Source: Lachnospiraceae bacterium (GTDB lineage Bacteria > Bacillota_A > Clostridia > Lachnospirales > Lachnospiraceae). From it: a DNA stretch of 5,237 bases. How positions within the stretch are numbered: the stretch's first letter is position 1; each line of letters starts with the position of its first letter. Made by a program: the position numbers and the translations under genes. The notes under the pieces were generated by a model, which was not told where the DNA came from, did no database searches, and was given only the letters and a program-made list of their open reading frames with translations. The stretch is from the NCBI GenBank assembly GCA_017621115.1, contig JAGATU010000021.1, positions 1 to 5,237 on the forward strand, read 5' to 3'. This document shows, in pieces, positions 1 through 5,165 of the stretch.

Positions 1-129
1 ACAGTAATTGCTAAGAAAGCAATTGAAAAAGGTATTAAAGAAGTTGTTTTTGATAGAGGCGGCTTTATATACCAGGGTAAGATCAAAGCATTAGCTGAAG
101 CAGCAAGAGAAGCTGGCTTAGAATTCTAG
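1..129 (+). CDS. rplR: 50S ribosomal protein L18, C-terminal part (5' end outside window)
   Basis: The window opens in frame inside a gene whose last 42 codons end in TAG at 127-129. The visible residues include [20 protein letters not shown] and a tail [13 protein letters not shown]. This is the conserved C-terminal signature of bacterial L18, in which the FDRGG..Y.G..KALA..ARE.GL pattern is nearly invariant. L18 binds 5S rRNA and helps seat it in the central protuberance of the large subunit. The position directly before rpsE is the standard spc operon order. The stop codon is followed by a 19-base gap holding the rpsE ribosome binding site. Only the end is present, so the N-terminal 5S-binding part cannot be judged. 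Confidence 0.95.
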   Translation, partial: TVIAKKAIEKGIKEVVFDRGGFIYQGKIKALAEAAREAGLEF

Positions 130-148
130 GAAAGGGAGAGAACATCAC

Positions 149-658
149 ATGAAACATACTATCATTGATACAACAAACATGGAATTAACCGAAAAAGTTG
201 TTTCTATCAAACGAGTTACTAAGGTTGTTAAGGGTGGTCGTAACTTCCGCTTCACTGCTTTAGTTGTAGTAGGAGATGGTCAGGGACATGTAGGTGCCGG
301 TTTAGGTAAGGCAGCTGAAATTCCTGAAGCTATCCGTAAAGGAAAAGAAGACGCTACTAAGAATTTAGTAACAGTTGCTCTTGATGAGAATAAGTCTGTT
401 ACACATGATTTCTTAGGCAAATTCGGTTCTGCAACAGTATTATTAAAGAAGGCTCCTGAAGGTACAGGTATCATCGCCGGCGGTCCTGCACGTAGCGTGT
501 GTGAATTAGCAGGTATTAAGAATATCCGTACAAAATCTTTAGGTTCCAACAATAAACAGAACGTAGTATTAGCAACAATCGCAGGTTTACAGGCATTAAA
601 GAGCCCTGAAGAAGTTGCTAAGAAGCGTGGTAAGTCTGTTGAAGAAATTATTGGTTAG
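149..658 (+). CDS. rpsE: 30S ribosomal protein S5
   Basis: This 169-residue protein has the usual length and both domains of bacterial S5. The N-terminal double-stranded-RNA-binding-like domain carries [13 protein letters not shown] at about 23-35, then [17 protein letters not shown] at about 39-55 and [13 protein letters not shown] at 57-69. The C-terminal domain carries [20 protein letters not shown] at about 98-117 and ends with [23 protein letters not shown]5 sits on the solvent side of the small subunit near the 530 region of 16S rRNA, contributes to decoding fidelity, and its KVVKGGR loop is the classical site of spectinomycin-resistance changes. That loop looks wild type here. The ATG at 149 has an AAAGGGAG ribosome binding site at 131-138. 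A second Met at residue 11 is conserved sequence rather than a better start, since the preceding IIDTTNMEL matches the family N-terminus. Confidence 0.98.
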   Translation: MKHTIIDTTNMELTEKVVSIKRVTKVVKGGRNFRFTALVVVGDGQGHVGAGLGKAAEIPEAIRKGKEDATKNLVTVALDENKSVTHDFLGKFGSATVLLKKAPEGTGIIAGGPARSVCELAGIKNIRTKSLGSNNKQNVVLATIAGLQALKSPEEVAKKRGKSVEEIIG

Positions 659-662
659 GAGG
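657..662 (+). promoter_or_regulatory. rpmD ribosome binding site overlapping the rpsE stop codon
   Basis: A perfect AGGAGG begins inside the TAG stop of rpsE (656-658) and lies 10 bases before the ATG at 673. It supports that start over an in-frame ATG at 688, which has no such site upstream. The overlap suggests ribosomes finishing S5 can feed L30 initiation. Confidence 0.85.
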
Positions 663-672
663 TAATAGGACG

Positions 673-864
673 ATGGCAGCAGAAAAAATGTTAAAAATCA
701 CTTTGGTAAAATCTCCTATTGGCGCTGTTCCTAAGAATAGAGCAACAATCGAAGCTATGGGACTTACAAAGATGAACAAATCCGTTATCTTACCTGATAA
801 CGCTTGTACACAGGGTATGATCCGCAAAGTAGGATATATGCTTAAAGTTGAAGATGCAGAATAA
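673..864 (+). CDS. rpmD: 50S ribosomal protein L30
   Basis: This 63-residue protein is a short bacterial-type L30. The conserved core is LKITLVKSPIGAVPKNRATI at about 7-26, followed by EAMGLTKMNKSVILPD at 27-42. The ending GMIRKVGYMLKVED at about 48-61 corresponds to the last helix and strand that bind 23S rRNA. The N-terminus MAAEKM is a few residues longer than the minimal family form, as is common in Clostridia, and the ribosome binding site selects this start. L30 is a small late-assembling large-subunit protein, absent from some bacteria, so its presence is mildly informative. The gene lies 14 bases after rpsE and 25 bases before rplO, consistent with one transcript. Nothing is unusual in the reading frame. 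Confidence 0.97.
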   Translation: MAAEKMLKITLVKSPIGAVPKNRATIEAMGLTKMNKSVILPDNACTQGMIRKVGYMLKVEDAE

Positions 865-889
865 GATAAATTAAGAAGGAGGTGTCAGC

Positions 890-1330
890 ATGGAATTATC
901 AAACTTACAGCCAGCAGCTGGTTCAAAACACAGTGATAATTTTAGAAGAGGTCGTGGACACGGTTCAGGAAATGGTAAGACTGCCGGTAAAGGACACAAA
1001 GGTCAGAAAGCTCGTTCAGGCGCTCCAAGACCTGGTTTCGAAGGTGGACAGATGCCATTATATAGACGTCTTCCTAAGAGAGGATTCAAGAATCGTAACT
1101 CTAAGGAAATCGTTGCTATCAATATCAGCGAGTTAGAAAGATTCAGAAGCGGTTCTACAGTTACAATCGAAAAGATGGTAGAATCAGGACTTATTAAGAA
1201 TACTCGTGATGGCGTAAAGATCCTCGGAAACGGAGAATTTACCAAGAAACTCAATGTTAAAGCAAATGCCTTCAGTGCATCTGCAAAAGAAAAGATTGAA
1301 GCACTTGGTGGAACAGTTGAGGTGATTTAA
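890..1330 (+). CDS. rplO: 50S ribosomal protein L15
   Basis: The product is 146 residues, the normal L15 length. It opens [14 protein letters not shown], followed by the Gly/Arg/Lys-rich extension from about 19 to 44 ([20 protein letters not shown] and onward), which in the family threads into 23S rRNA. Then come [17 protein letters not shown] at 50-66 and a globular C-terminal domain ending in a [20 protein letters not shown] motif and [13 protein letters not shown], the L15 signature region. The ATG at 890 follows a strong AAGGAGG at 876-882. An overlapping reading frame over 882-1136 gives no recognisable protein and is a shadow. The TAA stop shares its last base with the ATG of secY, and the secY ribosome binding site lies in the last L15 codons, so translation of the two genes is probably coupled. 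Confidence 0.98.
   Translation: MELSNLQPAAGSKHSDNFRRGRGHGSGNGKTAGKGHKGQKARSGAPRPGFEGGQMPLYRRLPKRGFKNRNSKEIVAINISELERFRSGSTVTIEKMVESGLIKNTRDGVKILGNGEFTKKLNVKANAFSASAKEKIEALGGTVEVI
1319..1325 (+). promoter_or_regulatory. secY ribosome binding site within rplO, with TAATG stop/start overlap
   Basis: GAGGTGA lies in the final codons of rplO. Stop TAA (1328-1330) and start ATG (1330-1332) share one base. This arrangement typically gives translational coupling, linking translocon supply to L15 translation. Confidence 0.8.
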
Positions 1331-2643
1331 TGTTTAAAACGTTAATGAATGCATTCAAAATCAAAGATTTAAGAAATAAGATTCTTTTTACCTTTGCTAT
1401 GATAGTTGTGATCCGTTTAGGATCACAGCTGCCGGTTCCGGGTGTTGACAGAAACTATTTTGCAGCATGGTTTGCAGCACAGAGTGGCGATGCATTTAAT
1501 TTCCTTGATGCATTTACGGGTGGTTCATTTATGAACATGTCCGTATTTGCACTTAACATTTCTCCATACATTACTTCATCCATCATCATGCAGCTTTTGA
1601 CAATTGCTATTCTAAAATTGGAAGAGATGCAGAAAGACGGTGAAGAAGGAAGAAAGAAAATCGCTTCCATTACTCGTTATGTAACAGTTGGTCTTGCTCT
1701 TATTGAGTCAGCAGCAATGGCAATCGGCTTTGGTAGAAGTGGTTTGTTACAGGAGTACAATGCAATAAATGTTATAATCGTAGTAGCAGCTATGACAGCA
1801 GGTAGTGCGGTTGTAATGTGGATTGGTGAAAGAATTACAGAACATGGTGTTGGCAACGGTATTTCCGTAGTATTAGCAGTCAACATTTTGTCAAGACTTC
1901 CTCAGGATATGAACGGTCTTTACGAACAGTTCATCAAAGGAAAAGCAATTGCTGTAGGAGTTCTTGCAGCAGTTATTATCTTAGTAGTCATGCTTGCAAT
2001 GATTATTATGGTAATCGTATTAAATGGTGGTGTCAGAAAGATCCCTGTACAGTATGCTAAGAAAATGCAGGGTAGAAAGATTGTCGGCGGACAGTCAAGC
2101 AATATTCCTCTTAGAGTGAATACAGCAGGTGTTATTCCGATTATCTTTGCATCATCCATTATGGAAACACCAAACGTTATTTGCGCAATTTTCGGAATTA
2201 ACCCAAGTGGTGTTTGGGCAGAAATTTTAAAGGGAATGAGTTCAAGCAACTGGTGCAGACTGGATGCTCCGTTATACTCAATCGGATTGGTAGTATATAT
2301 TTTGATGGTTATTTTCTTCGCATATTTCTACACATCCATTACATTCAATCCACTTGAGATTTCTGAAAATATGAAGAAACAGGGTGGTTTTGTTCCGGGT
2401 ATCAGACCTGGTCGTCCAACCTGCGATTACTTAAACAAAATCTTAAACTACATCATCTTTATCGGTGCATGTGGATTGACAATTATCGGTATTTTACCAT
2501 TTGTATTCAACGGTTTATTTGGAGCCAGCGTTTCATTTGGTGGTACCAGCCTTATCATTATCGTATCCGTTATTCTGGAAACTGTTAAGCAGATTGAATC
2601 CCAGATGCTCGTACGTAATTATACAGGCTTCTTAAATGACTAA
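1330..2643 (+). CDS. secY: preprotein translocase subunit SecY
   Basis: SecY forms the membrane channel of the Sec translocon with SecE and SecG and works with SecA and ribosomes. The 437-residue length is typical. Ten hydrophobic segments can be placed at roughly 17-35, 75-95, 115-136, 146-166, 174-194, 208-232, 265-285, 315-337, 371-391 and 397-417. Family hallmarks include RLGSQLPVPGVD at 29-40 and the plug region FTGGSFMNMSVFALNISPYI at 62-81. Others are WIGERITEHGVGNGIS at 164-179, the cytoplasmic loop RKIPVQYAKKMQGRK at 236-250 and NPLEISENMKKQGGFVPGIR at 340-359. The conserved arginine of FVPGIRPG (R359) lies in the loop that contacts SecA and the ribosome and is intact. Cysteine at 365 (RPTCDYLN) replaces the more usual Ser or Ala, a mild variation. 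The gene closes the spc operon and is followed by a hairpin. Confidence 0.98.
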   Translation: MFKTLMNAFKIKDLRNKILFTFAMIVVIRLGSQLPVPGVDRNYFAAWFAAQSGDAFNFLDAFTGGSFMNMSVFALNISPYITSSIIMQLLTIAILKLEEMQKDGEEGRKKIASITRYVTVGLALIESAAMAIGFGRSGLLQEYNAINVIIVVAAMTAGSAVVMWIGERITEHGVGNGISVVLAVNILSRLPQDMNGLYEQFIKGKAIAVGVLAAVIILVVMLAMIIMVIVLNGGVRKIPVQYAKKMQGRKIVGGQSSNIPLRVNTAGVIPIIFASSIMETPNVICAIFGINPSGVWAEILKGMSSSNWCRLDAPLYSIGLVVYILMVIFFAYFYTSITFNPLEISENMKKQGGFVPGIRPGRPTCDYLNKILNYIIFIGACGLTIIGILPFVFNGLFGASVSFGGTSLIIIVSVILETVKQIESQMLVRNYTGFLND

Positions 2644-2657
2644 TATTCAGTATTTAT

Positions 2658-2684
2658 GGGACAGAACGGTTGCCGTTTTGTCCC
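2658..2684 (+). other. perfect 12-bp hairpin after secY, no U-tract
   Basis: GGGACAGAACGG (2658-2669) pairs with CCGTTTTGTCCC (2673-2684) over all 12 positions, with one G-U wobble and a three-base TTG loop. It begins 14 bases after the secY stop. The bases that follow (TTACTGGG) contain no run of T, so it is not a canonical intrinsic terminator. It could be a partial terminator, a Rho-independent pause site, or a 3' end stabiliser or processing site marking the end of the spc mRNA. The structure is plainly in the sequence; its role is inference. Confidence 0.7.
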
Positions 2685-2698
2685 TTACTGGGTATTAT
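2670..2698 (+). promoter_or_regulatory. possible promoter for adk-map
   Basis: TTGCCG (2670-2675) and TATTAT (2693-2698) are 17 bases apart and match the vegetative sigma consensus at 4/6 and 5/6. The -35 box uses the loop and 3' arm of the preceding hairpin. Another candidate is the perfect TATAAT at 2741-2746, but it has no -35 box at a workable distance: TTGAAA at 2709 is 26 bases upstream and TTGATT at 2724 is 11. In A/T-rich intergenic DNA such boxes arise by chance, so this is tentative. Confidence 0.35.
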
Positions 2699-2779
2699 AT
2701 ATGTTAAATTGAAAATAAAAGGATTGATTCCTTACAGATATATAATTAACGACATGCATAAGGCAGGAAAGAGGATATT

Positions 2780-3421
2780 ATGAAAATTATTATGTTAGGG
2801 GCACCGGGTGCAGGTAAAGGTACTCAGGCTAAAATGATTGCTAAGGAATACGGAATTCCTCACATTTCTACAGGTGATATTTTCCGCGCAAATATCAAGG
2901 AAGGTACAGCGCTTGGTAAAGAGGCTAAGACATATATGGATGCCGGTCAGTTAGTTCCGGATGAATTAACAGTTAAAATTTTGTTAGATAGAGTAGCTAA
3001 AGAAGATTGTAAAGATGGTTATGTTCTTGATGGTTTCCCAAGAACGATTCCGCAGGCAGAAGTACTTGACGCTGCTTTAACAGAGCTTGGCGACAAGATT
3101 GATTTTGCTATTGATGTAGATGTTCCGGACGAAAACATCGTTAGAAGAATGGGCGGTAGAAGAGCTTGTGTGACATGCGGCGCTACATACCATATTGAGC
3201 ATGTTCCGCCAAAAGCAGAAGGCATCTGCGATACATGCGGAAGCAAATTGATTCTTCGTGATGATGATAAGCCTGAAACAGTAAGTAACAGATTAAAAGT
3301 ATATCACGATCAGACACAGCCGCTTATTGATTTTTATACAGCAAAAGGTGTATTAAAATCCGTAGACGGAACTGTAGATATGATGGATGTTTTTGCAGCT
3401 ATTAAGGCGATTTTGGCATAA
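2780..3421 (+). CDS. adk: adenylate kinase, zinc-lid type
   Basis: The enzyme interconverts ATP + AMP and 2 ADP in the cytoplasm, setting adenylate balance. The 213-residue length fits the long bacterial form. The P-loop [10 protein letters not shown] is at 7-16. The AMP-binding region includes STGDIFR at 30-36 and DGFPRT at 84-89. Arginines of the lid and catalytic face are seen in RRMGGRR at 122-128, LILRDDD at 157-163 and SNRL at 169-172. The lid holds four cysteines, C130, C133, C150 and C153, in two CxxC pairs, the structural zinc site common in Gram-positive adenylate kinases. The ATG at 2780 follows AGAGGA at 2770-2775. Placement between secY and map is the usual Firmicutes order. The gene is complete and no catalytic residue appears to be missing. 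Confidence 0.98.
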   Translation: MKIIMLGAPGAGKGTQAKMIAKEYGIPHISTGDIFRANIKEGTALGKEAKTYMDAGQLVPDELTVKILLDRVAKEDCKDGYVLDGFPRTIPQAEVLDAALTELGDKIDFAIDVDVPDENIVRRMGGRRACVTCGATYHIEHVPPKAEGICDTCGSKLILRDDDKPETVSNRLKVYHDQTQPLIDFYTAKGVLKSVDGTVDMMDVFAAIKAILA

Positions 3422-3423
3422 TC

Positions 3424-3430
3424 AGAGGTG
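3424..3430 (+). promoter_or_regulatory. ribosome binding site that decides the map start
   Basis: AGAGGTG lies six to seven bases before the ATG at 3435. The in-frame upstream ATG at 3387 lies inside adk, has no such site, and would add 16 residues absent from the family. Confidence 0.8.
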
Positions 3431-3434
3431 TGCT

Positions 3435-4187
3435 ATGGCAGTATCGGTTAAATCGGAACGAGAGATCCAGTTGATGCGTGAATCCTGTAAGATTCTTGCA
3501 AAAGTATACGAAGAACTTGAAAAAGCAATCAGACCCGGGGTAACCACAAAAGAGTTGGATACGCTGGCGGAGAAATTAATCCGAGTATATGGTTGTGTTC
3601 CTAATTTTTTGAATTACAATGGATTTCCCGGAACAATTTGTGCATCGGTTAACGAAGAAGTAGTACATGGAATCCCCAGTAAGAACAGAGTGCTGAAGGA
3701 TGGCGATATTATCAGTATCGACTGCGGTTGTATTTATAAAGGATATCATTCCGATGCGGCAAGAACGTATGCGGTCGGAAATATCAGTGCGGAAGTGCAA
3801 CAGCTTATGGATGTTACCAAGCAGGCCTTTTTTGAAGGAATAAAAATGGCAAAGGCGGGCAATCATCTGTATGATATTTCCAATGCAATTGATGATTTTG
3901 TGACACCGTACGGATACGGTATTGTAAAAGATTTGGTTGGTCACGGAATCGGGACTGCACTTCATGAAGATCCGCAGATTCCGAACTTCAGACAGAAGAG
4001 AAAAGGTCTTTTGTTACAGCCGGGTATGACACTTGCAATTGAACCGATGATTAATATGGGAACATGGGAAGTGGAATGGCTGGATGATGACTGGACGGTT
4101 GTAAGCAGGGACGGTCTCCCTTCTGCGCATTATGAGAATACAATACTTATCACAGATGGGGAACCTGAAATCTTGACACTTCTCTAA
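3435..4187 (+). CDS. map: methionine aminopeptidase, type I
   Basis: This metalloprotease removes the initiator methionine from new proteins with a small second residue. With the start at 3435 it is 250 residues, the compact bacterial type Ia length without an N-terminal zinc-finger extension. The five metal ligands are visible: D96 (ISIDCG), D107 (HSDAAR), H170 (GHGIG), E203 (AIEPM) and E234 (AHYENT). The substrate-side histidines H79 (VVHGIP) and H177 (ALHEDP) are also present. The reading frame extends upstream to an ATG at 3387 inside adk, but the N-terminus MAVSVKSEREIQLMRESCKI from 3435 matches the family and has its own ribosome binding site. It is 13 bases after adk, so the two are probably cotranscribed. 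The end of the gene overlaps a promoter-like sequence for the next gene. Deformylase, its usual partner in the pathway, is not in this window. Confidence 0.98.
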   Translation: MAVSVKSEREIQLMRESCKILAKVYEELEKAIRPGVTTKELDTLAEKLIRVYGCVPNFLNYNGFPGTICASVNEEVVHGIPSKNRVLKDGDIISIDCGCIYKGYHSDAARTYAVGNISAEVQQLMDVTKQAFFEGIKMAKAGNHLYDISNAIDDFVTPYGYGIVKDLVGHGIGTALHEDPQIPNFRQKRKGLLLQPGMTLAIEPMINMGTWEVEWLDDDWTVVSRDGLPSAHYENTILITDGEPEILTLL

Positions 4188-4200
4188 AATATCTTATTAT
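4173..4200 (+). promoter_or_regulatory. promoter-like sequence over the map 3' end, upstream of the KOW gene
   Basis: A perfect -35 box TTGACA (4173-4178) lies in the last codons of map. Two -10 boxes follow: TATTAT (4195-4200) at a 16-base spacing and a perfect TATAAT (4198-4203) at 19. Initiation about 6-7 bases beyond the first box would fall near 4206-4207, leaving only about 12 bases before the ATG at 4219 and barely preserving the AGAGG at 4208-4212. Box quality is good; whether it is used is unproven. Confidence 0.5.
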
Positions 4201-4218
4201 AATAGAAAGAGGAACCTT

Positions 4219-4482
4219 ATGATTGGATGGATGGCTTGTTCGAAGGCAGGACATGACAAAGATAAGATTTATATTATAATAGAAGAAACGGATAAGTATG
4301 TGTGGCTTGTAGACGGTGATATCCGTAAGGCAGACAACCCGAAGAGAAAGAGCAGAAAGCATATTCAGATAATTAAAAAGACTGCGGATGAGCAGATGTT
4401 TGCGAATCCTGCGTGTATAAATGAAACCATAAAGCGGACAATCAAATTGTATAAACAGAGTTTGTTGTGCCAAGAAAAGTAG
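4219..4482 (+). CDS. small KOW-domain (L14e-like) RNA-binding protein
   Basis: This 87-residue protein is short, basic and has no signal peptide or membrane segment. The N-terminal part, about 3-36 ([20 protein letters not shown], then [10 protein letters not shown]), reads as a KOW motif of the L14e/L6e/L27e-like kind: a short beta barrel with SKAG.DK near the start and a later VDGD.RK. A Lys/Arg-rich linker [14 protein letters not shown] follows at 41-54, then a C-terminal helix-like stretch with [13 protein letters not shown]. Such proteins are found between map and infA in many Firmicutes; the Bacillus subtilis gene in this place is known as ybzG. Location and fold suggest binding to rRNA or ribosomes, but the exact job is not established. 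The ATG at 4219 follows AGAGG at 4208-4212, and the gap to infA is 19 bases. It may have its own promoter as well as readthrough from map. Confidence 0.85.
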   Translation: MIGWMACSKAGHDKDKIYIIIEETDKYVWLVDGDIRKADNPKRKSRKHIQIIKKTADEQMFANPACINETIKRTIKLYKQSLLCQEK

Positions 4483-4501
4483 TTTTAAATGGAGGAATAA
4501 G

Positions 4502-4720
4502 ATGTCAAAAGCTGATGTAATTGAAATCGAAGGAACAGTAGTAGAAAAATTACCAAATACCATGTTTCAGGTTGAATTGGAAAACGGACATAGGGTGCTT
4601 GCACATATCAGCGGTAAGCTTCGCCAGAATTTTATCCGTATCCTTCCGGGCGACAAAGTAACATTGGAATTATCACCATATGATTTATCAAAAGGAAGAA
4701 TTATCTGGAGAGATAAATAA
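4502..4720 (+). CDS. infA: translation initiation factor IF-1
   Basis: The 72-residue product is exactly the standard IF-1 length, a single OB-fold (S1-like) domain. The sequence contains [20 protein letters not shown] at 1-20, then [20 protein letters not shown] at about 22-41 and [20 protein letters not shown] at about 44-63, and ends GRIIWRDK, all family-typical. IF-1 binds the A site of the small subunit and works with IF-2 and IF-3 during start-site selection. A GGAGG at 4491-4495 lies six bases before the ATG. A strong intrinsic terminator 15 bases after the stop indicates that much of the upstream transcript ends here, so infA is the last gene of that unit. Confidence 0.98.
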   Translation: MSKADVIEIEGTVVEKLPNTMFQVELENGHRVLAHISGKLRQNFIRILPGDKVTLELSPYDLSKGRIIWRDK

Positions 4721-4735
4721 TAAAGAAAACTTTGG

Positions 4736-4761
4736 AAAAACCCCTTGCAAAGGGGTTTTTT
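4736..4761 (+). terminator. intrinsic terminator after infA
   Basis: AAAAACCCCTT (4736-4746) pairs perfectly with AAGGGGTTTTT (4750-4760) around a GCA loop, and six T residues (4756-4761) close the 3' side. The flanking A-run makes it symmetrical, so it could also act on the minus strand. It lies between infA and rpmJ and should reduce readthrough into the alpha operon. Confidence 0.88.
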
Positions 4762-4773
4762 GCGTGCTATAAT
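4745..4773 (+). promoter_or_regulatory. promoter for rpmJ-rpsM with extended -10
   Basis: A perfect TATAAT (4768-4773) is preceded by TGC, giving an extended -10 TGnTATAAT. TTGCAA (4745-4750), a 4/6 match to the -35 consensus, lies exactly 17 bases upstream, within the top and loop of the infA terminator. Expected initiation is near 4779-4781, about 28 bases before rpmJ. It would drive rpmJ and, through the following leader, rpsM and the alpha operon. Confidence 0.75.
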
Positions 4774-4807
4774 GTAAAACGGTCTTTTTATGAAAGGAGG
4801 GTTTAAC

Positions 4808-4921
4808 ATGAAGGTTAGATCATCAGTAAAGCCGATTTGTGAAAAGTGTAAAGTTATCAAGAGAAAAGGTTCTATCAGAATTATCTGTGAGAATCCTAAG
4901 CACAAACAGAGACAGGGTTAA
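4808..4921 (+). CDS. rpmJ: 50S ribosomal protein L36, zinc-binding form
   Basis: This 37-residue reading frame starts [20 protein letters not shown] and ends [11 protein letters not shown], which is unmistakably bacterial L36 at its usual length. The zinc ligands of the C+ form are present: C11, C14, C27 and H32. L36 is the smallest large-subunit protein and binds 23S rRNA at the base of the GTPase-associated stalk region. A strong AAAGGAGG at 4793-4800 lies seven bases before the ATG. The zinc-dependent form indicates no adaptation to zinc shortage in this copy; a C- paralogue, if any, would be elsewhere. The gene lies downstream of its own promoter and is followed by a long structured gap before rpsM, rather than the short gap typical within ribosomal operons. 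Confidence 0.97.
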   Translation: MKVRSSVKPICEKCKVIKRKGSIRIICENPKHKQRQG

Positions 4922-5165
4922 TTGGTCCCTTCTCGCATTATTCGTTATTAAGCAGGCAGCTTTGGCTGCGTAAAGATAATTGAACGTAGGAGCCTACGGG
5001 AGATTACTTTTTGGTACCGAGAATAATGTAACACAGTATCGGAAAAGTCGGATATGTATCCGACCGGGTGACAGAAGTTCCATATGACGAGACCCGGAAC
5101 TTATCAGTTACCCCAATCAATTAGTTATCAGTTGTAAGAACAACAGAAAAATGGAGGAAATGTAA
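4922..5165 (+). promoter_or_regulatory. structured leader RNA upstream of rpsM (candidate r-protein autoregulatory element)
   Basis: These 244 bases hold no gene and no convincing internal promoter. They contain local hairpins: GCAGC/GCTGC (4956-4969, loop TTTG), CGTAG/CTACG (4985-4998, loop GAGC), CTTTT...CCGA with TCGG/AAAAG (5007-5047, five-base bulge), GTCGGAT/ATCCGAC (5047-5064, loop ATGT) and GTTGT/ACAAC (5131-5144, loop AAGA). GGGTGAC (5066-5072) can pair with GTTACCC (5107-5113), enclosing AAGTTCC (5075-5081) with GGAACTT (5096-5102). Alternatively CGGGT (5065-5069) pairs with ACCCG (5092-5096) and forms an H-type pseudoknot with the AAGTTC/GAACTT helix. In other bacteria S4 represses the alpha operon by binding a pseudoknotted leader before rpsM, so S4 control is a plausible role, but no known consensus was recognised here. 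Confidence 0.6.
5153..5157 (+). promoter_or_regulatory. rpsM ribosome binding site
   Basis: GGAGG lies eight bases before the ATG at 5166. In-frame ATGs at 5151 and 5160 are cut off by the TAA at 5163-5165, which fixes 5166 as the start. Confidence 0.85.

Noticed and set aside
882..1136. Open frame overlapping rplO
   Set aside because: It starts at a GTG within the rplO ribosome binding site, gives no recognisable protein, and lies over a certain L15 gene in another frame.
2719..2733. AAGGA/TCCTT inverted repeat before adk
   Set aside because: A five-base A/T-flanked stem with no link to the start site; expected by chance in this composition.
3387..3434. Upstream extension of map starting at an ATG inside adk
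   Set aside because: It overlaps the adk coding end, has no ribosome binding site, and the added residues are unlike the family; the ATG at 3435 has AGAGGTG at the right distance.
4462..4490. Promoter before infA (TTGTTG and TTAAAT)
   Set aside because: Both boxes are weak and the start would fall inside or just after the infA ribosome binding site.
4150..4563. Minus-strand open frame of 137 codons across the KOW gene
   Set aside because: It is antisense to map, the KOW gene and infA, and its hydrophobic, Ile/Leu-rich translation is what A/T-rich shadow frames usually give.
4567..4905. Minus-strand open frame of 112 codons across infA and rpmJ
   Set aside because: It runs antisense through two certain genes and a terminator, and its translation shows no family features or ribosome binding site of note.
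4975..5008. Internal promoter in the rpsM leader (GATAAT at 4975, TTGAAC at 4980)
   Set aside because: Neither box has a partner at a 16-18 base spacing: upstream of GATAAT is GCAGGC, and downstream of TTGAAC is ATTACT.
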